A stretch of 6,895 nucleotides of DNA from Bacteroidota bacterium (GTDB taxonomy: Bacteria > Bacteroidota > Bacteroidia > B-17B0 > Aurantibacillaceae), in the NCBI GenBank assembly GCA_005800865.1, contig SYEI01000175.1, forward strand, positions 1 through 6,895, written 5' to 3'. Shown here in pieces: positions 3,904 to 6,895 of this stretch. Under the pieces are notes generated by a model. It did no database searches, was not told where the DNA came from, and worked only from the letters and a program-made list of their open reading frames with translations. Each line of letters begins with the position of its first letter. Positions within the stretch are counted from its first letter, which is position 1. A program made the translations under genes and the position numbers.

Positions 3904-6895
3904 TTACTTCTGAATACTAATTTTAATATTCTCTGTGTTTTCTCCCTTTTGTATCACCACATAGTAAATGCCATTAGCTAAGTGAGATAAATCAATAGAA
4001 CCATTGTATGCAGTTAATTGATTATTGCTAACCACTTCTACACCTAAGGTATTTATCACTTTAATGTTTGCCGTATTATAATCATCACTTGCTTTAATCA
4101 TTATTTTATCTAATGCAGGATTAGGAAATACATTTACATAAGATTTGCTAATAAATTCAACTGATACAACATCCGCATATTTAAATTCAGTGTTTTTATC
4201 TACTTGTTTTAAACGGTAATACGAAATGCCTTTATAAGGTTTTTCATCTACAGTTGTGTAAGTTTGTTTAGTGACACTCGTGCCATTTCCAAATGCATTT
4301 ACCGAAGTTAGGTATTCAAAATTTACACCATCTGCACTACGTTCAATTTCAAAATGACTGTTGTTAGATTCGGATGCAGTTGCCCATTCTAAATTTACTT
4401 TTTCGTTTACAGGTTTAGCTTTAAAGTATAATAATTCAATTGGTAATGGGTTGGTTCCACCAATTCGGTTAGCTAGTGTAAAACGGCTATAAGATGTAAA
4501 TGCACTTGGAGCAGATGTAGAAGTTACACTTCCAATGCCTGCTGTTGCACCAGTACCACCAATATCAAACCAAGTAGTTGACGCTGTATTGGTATTTTTT
4601 ACAATGGTTAAAAAACTTGGATCTGTTACGTAGTCGTTAATTCCATAGTACAATGTAATTGTTTGGTTACCGCTAACGTTTGTAGTGGGCGAAGAAACAC
4701 CTGTACTTGTAACGCTTCTATCAATATCCCACCAATGCACTTGTGAAATAACATCAACTGTTGCTGGTTTGTTGTACCATAACGCTTGTGCATCCGCATT
4801 GGTTAATTCTGCTTTATATGTATAAGATGTTGCAGCATTATGCCTAGCATCTAAAACAGCTGGTCTCCAATCGGCCACTTTACCAATTGGAAAGTTTAAG
4901 GTACGAGTACCATTTAGCGCCATATCATAATTCATTGGTCCGTTAATATAACTTAAGGCATTACCAATAGTTGTTGTAGAGGCATTGTTCATGTTTAAGA
5001 TATTAGTTGCTGTTGTATTAATAATACCTTGTGTTGGAGTTAAATAGGTTGAAACATTTACTCGAGTATTTAGTGTTACATCTCCCGCAGATTTATTAAT
5101 CACAAGTCTTGTAAATAACGGGTTGCCAATACTTCCTGTTTTATTAATTGTTTGATTGGCACCACCATTAAAAGTTGCAATACCACCTGCTGCGCTGCCA
5201 AATGTAATGGTGTATGAACTTGATGCACCAACGGTAACATTACCTGCATAAGTACAATTAGTATTATAGTTTGGATAAACAACTCCGGTATTATTTTGAG
5301 TAAAGGTTACATTGCCATTGTACGCATCACTTGATGTATTAGCCATCAATAAATATCCTGTACCAGCATCAGTTAATGAAGTAGCTCCATTAAATGTATT
5401 TCCACCAGTGGAAGCATCGTTAGGTGTTCCATTTTTTGTGAAGGTGCCAGTACCGTTATAAATACAACCATTTAATAATAAACTAGGACTAACAGTTGTA
5501 ACATCTCCATTAAATACAGAGGTTGGTCCAAATGTTAAGTTGGTGGTTGTACCCGTTAATGTTAATGACTGAGGAGTAGCTCCAAGTTGTGTAAATCTTG
5601 GTAATGATAACGTGCCTGATGAAAAACCTGTTCCACCTATTCCAATTGTTTTTGAAGTTGCAAGTGTAGATGCTGCGGTTGAATTTACGTTAAAGTACAG
5701 GCCATTTGCACCTCCCGAATTTGTAACACTAACATTTCCATTATAAGTTGAAATACCAGTAACACCTATTTGCATTTGTGTAGATGCGTTTGTGTTTGAT
5801 AAATTATAAGTTAAATTTCCAGCATAAGTTGCTGTTGTTCCTGTTCCTTGTAATATGCGGCAGTTACTAGCAATAGAGCCACTGACATTGTAAGTTACAT
5901 TTCCTGCAAATGAAACATTTGTATTTGTTCCTTCACAGATAAAGTAACTCCATCCATCTCCTGCTCCTGATTTTGTGGAGTTGAAAATAACATCTTGTGC
6001 AAAAGTGGTTGTTTGTCCTGTATGGTTTTGTGCTATGAAAACACGATAGCTGCCAGTATTATTAAATGTAGTTAGACCATTAAATTGATCTCTAGTTGTA
6101 TTTCCTGTCATCAAATAACCGGTACCCGAATTCGTAATAATGGTTGTGCTATTAAAAATATTACCGCCAGTTCCTGAATTATCAGTTGCTCCATTTTTTC
6201 TGATAGTTGCTAATCCATTGTATGTAGTTCCATTTAGATTTACTTGTGGAAAATTAAAATCAACATCTCCATCAAATTTTGAACTTGGCCCCAAAGTTAA
6301 AATGCCAGTGCCCGAAGTTTGATTTAATGTTTGCGCCGTTGCACCTAATTGAGTAAATTGTTTTAATAACAATGTACCCACTGAAAAGCCTGCTGCACCA
6401 ATGCTAATTGTTTTTGATGCTGCTAAAGTAGCGGTTGCAGTAGCGTTGCCCGAGCAAAATTGCACACCTTGTCCGCTTGTGGAAGACACGATGATGTTAT
6501 CGTTAAATAATGTGCCACTAGAATAAGACGCAACAAAAATCCCAAAATTGCCTACTGGTGCATTACTAAAAGTAGTAACGCCACCAAAAATATTACTAGA
6601 ACTGTTGTAGGCAATATGCATGTTGTTAGTTCCTGTATTTATAAATGTGGCAGTGCTATTAAACTGATCGGAGTTTCCATTGCCAAACATCAAGTAACCA
6701 CTTCCAGAACTAGTAATCGTTGTTGTTCCGTTAAAAATATTGTTACCTACACCTTGATCATCTGTTGCTCCATTTTTAGTACAGTTTGCAGAACCATTAA
6801 AGGTACAGCCATTAAAATATAATCTTGGTGAAACAGAAGTAACGTTACCATTAAAAACAGATGTTGGTCCGTATTGTAAAATACTGCTTCCTGTA
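3904..6895 (-). CDS. Large repetitive secreted protein with FnIII-like and T9SS type A sorting domains (5' partial)
   Basis: The visible 996 residues (counted from the first whole codon, 6894-6892) are the C-terminal part of a cell-surface or secreted protein; the frame stays open to the edge, so signal peptide and start lie outside. Residues 1 to about 575 are Asn/Thr/Gly/Ser-rich beta-strand repeats built on F/Y-N/A-G-x-V/T-T motifs and arranged in longer units. Residues about 580-813 form a linker domain common in such proteins (INGPM near 650, FPIGK near 668, WWDIDRS near 721). NPLPIELLYFKAK (815-827) opens an FnIII-like segment to about 913. Residues 919-996 are the sorting domain, with NVFPNPA (921-927) and LANGIYYVVI (972-981), which directs export by the type IX system and usually surface attachment. 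The first Met-like codon inside the frame (TTG, 6693) lies within a repeat and is not the true start. The repeats suggest adhesion or matrix binding; the ligand is unknown. It is separated from the operon by a terminator and is probably unrelated to it. Confidence 0.92.
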   Translation of the reverse strand, partial: TGSSILQYGPTSVFNGNVTSVSPRLYFNGCTFNGSANCTKNGATDDQGVGNNIFNGTTTITSSGSGYLMFGNGNSDQFNSTATFINTGTNNMHIAYNSSSNIFGGVTTFSNAPVGNFGIFVASYSSGTLFNDNIIVSSTSGQGVQFCSGNATATATLAASKTISIGAAGFSVGTLLLKQFTQLGATAQTLNQTSGTGILTLGPSSKFDGDVDFNFPQVNLNGTTYNGLATIRKNGATDNSGTGGNIFNSTTIITNSGTGYLMTGNTTRDQFNGLTTFNNTGSYRVFIAQNHTGQTTTFAQDVIFNSTKSGAGDGWSYFICEGTNTNVSFAGNVTYNVSGSIASNCRILQGTGTTATYAGNLTYNLSNTNASTQMQIGVTGISTYNGNVSVTNSGGANGLYFNVNSTAASTLATSKTIGIGGTGFSSGTLSLPRFTQLGATPQSLTLTGTTTNLTFGPTSVFNGDVTTVSPSLLLNGCIYNGTGTFTKNGTPNDASTGGNTFNGATSLTDAGTGYLLMANTSSDAYNGNVTFTQNNTGVVYPNYNTNCTYAGNVTVGASSSYTITFGSAAGGIATFNGGANQTINKTGSIGNPLFTRLVINKSAGDVTLNTRVNVSTYLTPTQGIINTTATNILNMNNASTTTIGNALSYINGPMNYDMALNGTRTLNFPIGKVADWRPAVLDARHNAATSYTYKAELTNADAQALWYNKPATVDVISQVHWWDIDRSVTSTGVSSPTTNVSGNQTITLYYGINDYVTDPSFLTIVKNTNTASTTWFDIGGTGATAGIGSVTSTSAPSAFTSYSRFTLANRIGGTNPLPIELLYFKAKPVNEKVNLEWATASESNNSHFEIERSADGVNFEYLTSVNAFGNGTSVTKQTYTTVDEKPYKGISYYRLKQVDKNTEFKYADVVSVEFISKSYVNVFPNPALDKIMIKASDDYNTANIKVINTLGVEVVSNNQLTAYNGSIDLSHLANGIYYVVIQKGENTENIKISIQK
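5169..6895 (-). repeat. Three long intragenic repeat units of the secreted protein
   Basis: Three copies of one unit can be aligned within the coding frame, using the conserved Gly-Pro-[TS]-S-[VK]-F-[ND]-G-[ND]-V as landmark: unit 1 starts at 6870, unit 2 at 6291, unit 3 at 5529. The steps are 193 and 254 residues (579 and 762 bases), both whole codons. Each unit then shows a KNG[AT] turn, a GYL(M/L) turn and F/Y-[NA]-G strand motifs. Units 1 and 2 end with FTQLGAT(A/P)Q; unit 3 is cut short and passes into the linker domain near 5169. Units 1 and 3 share near-identical DNA around 6841-6870 and 5501-5530, pointing to duplication. More units may lie beyond the edge. Confidence 0.8.

Noticed and set aside
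3904..6693. Treating 6693 as the true start of the secreted-protein gene
   Set aside because: The codon is TTG inside a repeat unit, there is no signal peptide there, and the same frame continues without a stop and with clear repeat sequence to the window edge.

Overview
The window comes from an AT-rich member of the Bacteroidota. The clearest marker is the right-hand gene, which ends in a fibronectin-III-like segment followed by a type A type IX secretion (T9SS) sorting domain, a system restricted to that phylum. Start codons lack clear Shine-Dalgarno sequences and sit behind A/T-rich leaders, which also fits. I cannot place it below phylum. All supported genes are on the minus strand, so the region reads right to left.

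Right part (3904-6895): the 3' portion of a very large secreted, repetitive adhesin-like protein. The frame is open to the window edge, so the N-terminus is missing. At least three long repeats of about 190-250 residues precede a linker region, an FnIII-like domain and the T9SS sorting domain. A clean rho-independent terminator (3834-3860) closes the gene.

Middle (3382-3833): about 450 bases with no credible gene but a lot of structure. It holds a 23-bp hairpin (3552-3608), an unusually GC-rich palindromic block (3474-3534) and a small terminator-like hairpin (3618-3637). It looks like a structured, possibly dispersed, intergenic element or non-coding RNA locus. It should also contain the promoter of the next operon, which I could not pin down.

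Left part (29-3381): a tight five-gene minus-strand operon. In order of transcription it encodes (1) a membrane-anchored coiled-coil protein with a BamE/SmpA-like C-terminal domain, (2) a 77-residue tail-anchored protein, (3) an ankyrin-repeat AAA+ ATPase of the CbxX/CfqX (SpoVK-like) type, (4) a 67-residue protein with two membrane segments and (5) a PD-(D/E)XK nuclease-family protein whose start overlaps the preceding stop. Spacing is 4, 35, 12 and -1 nt. I do not recognise this gene set as a named system. An ATPase with a protein-binding module, three small membrane proteins and a nuclease suggest a membrane-associated conflict or defence system with the nuclease as effector. That function is inferred from gene content only. 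No transposase, integrase, tRNA, rRNA or CRISPR array was seen.
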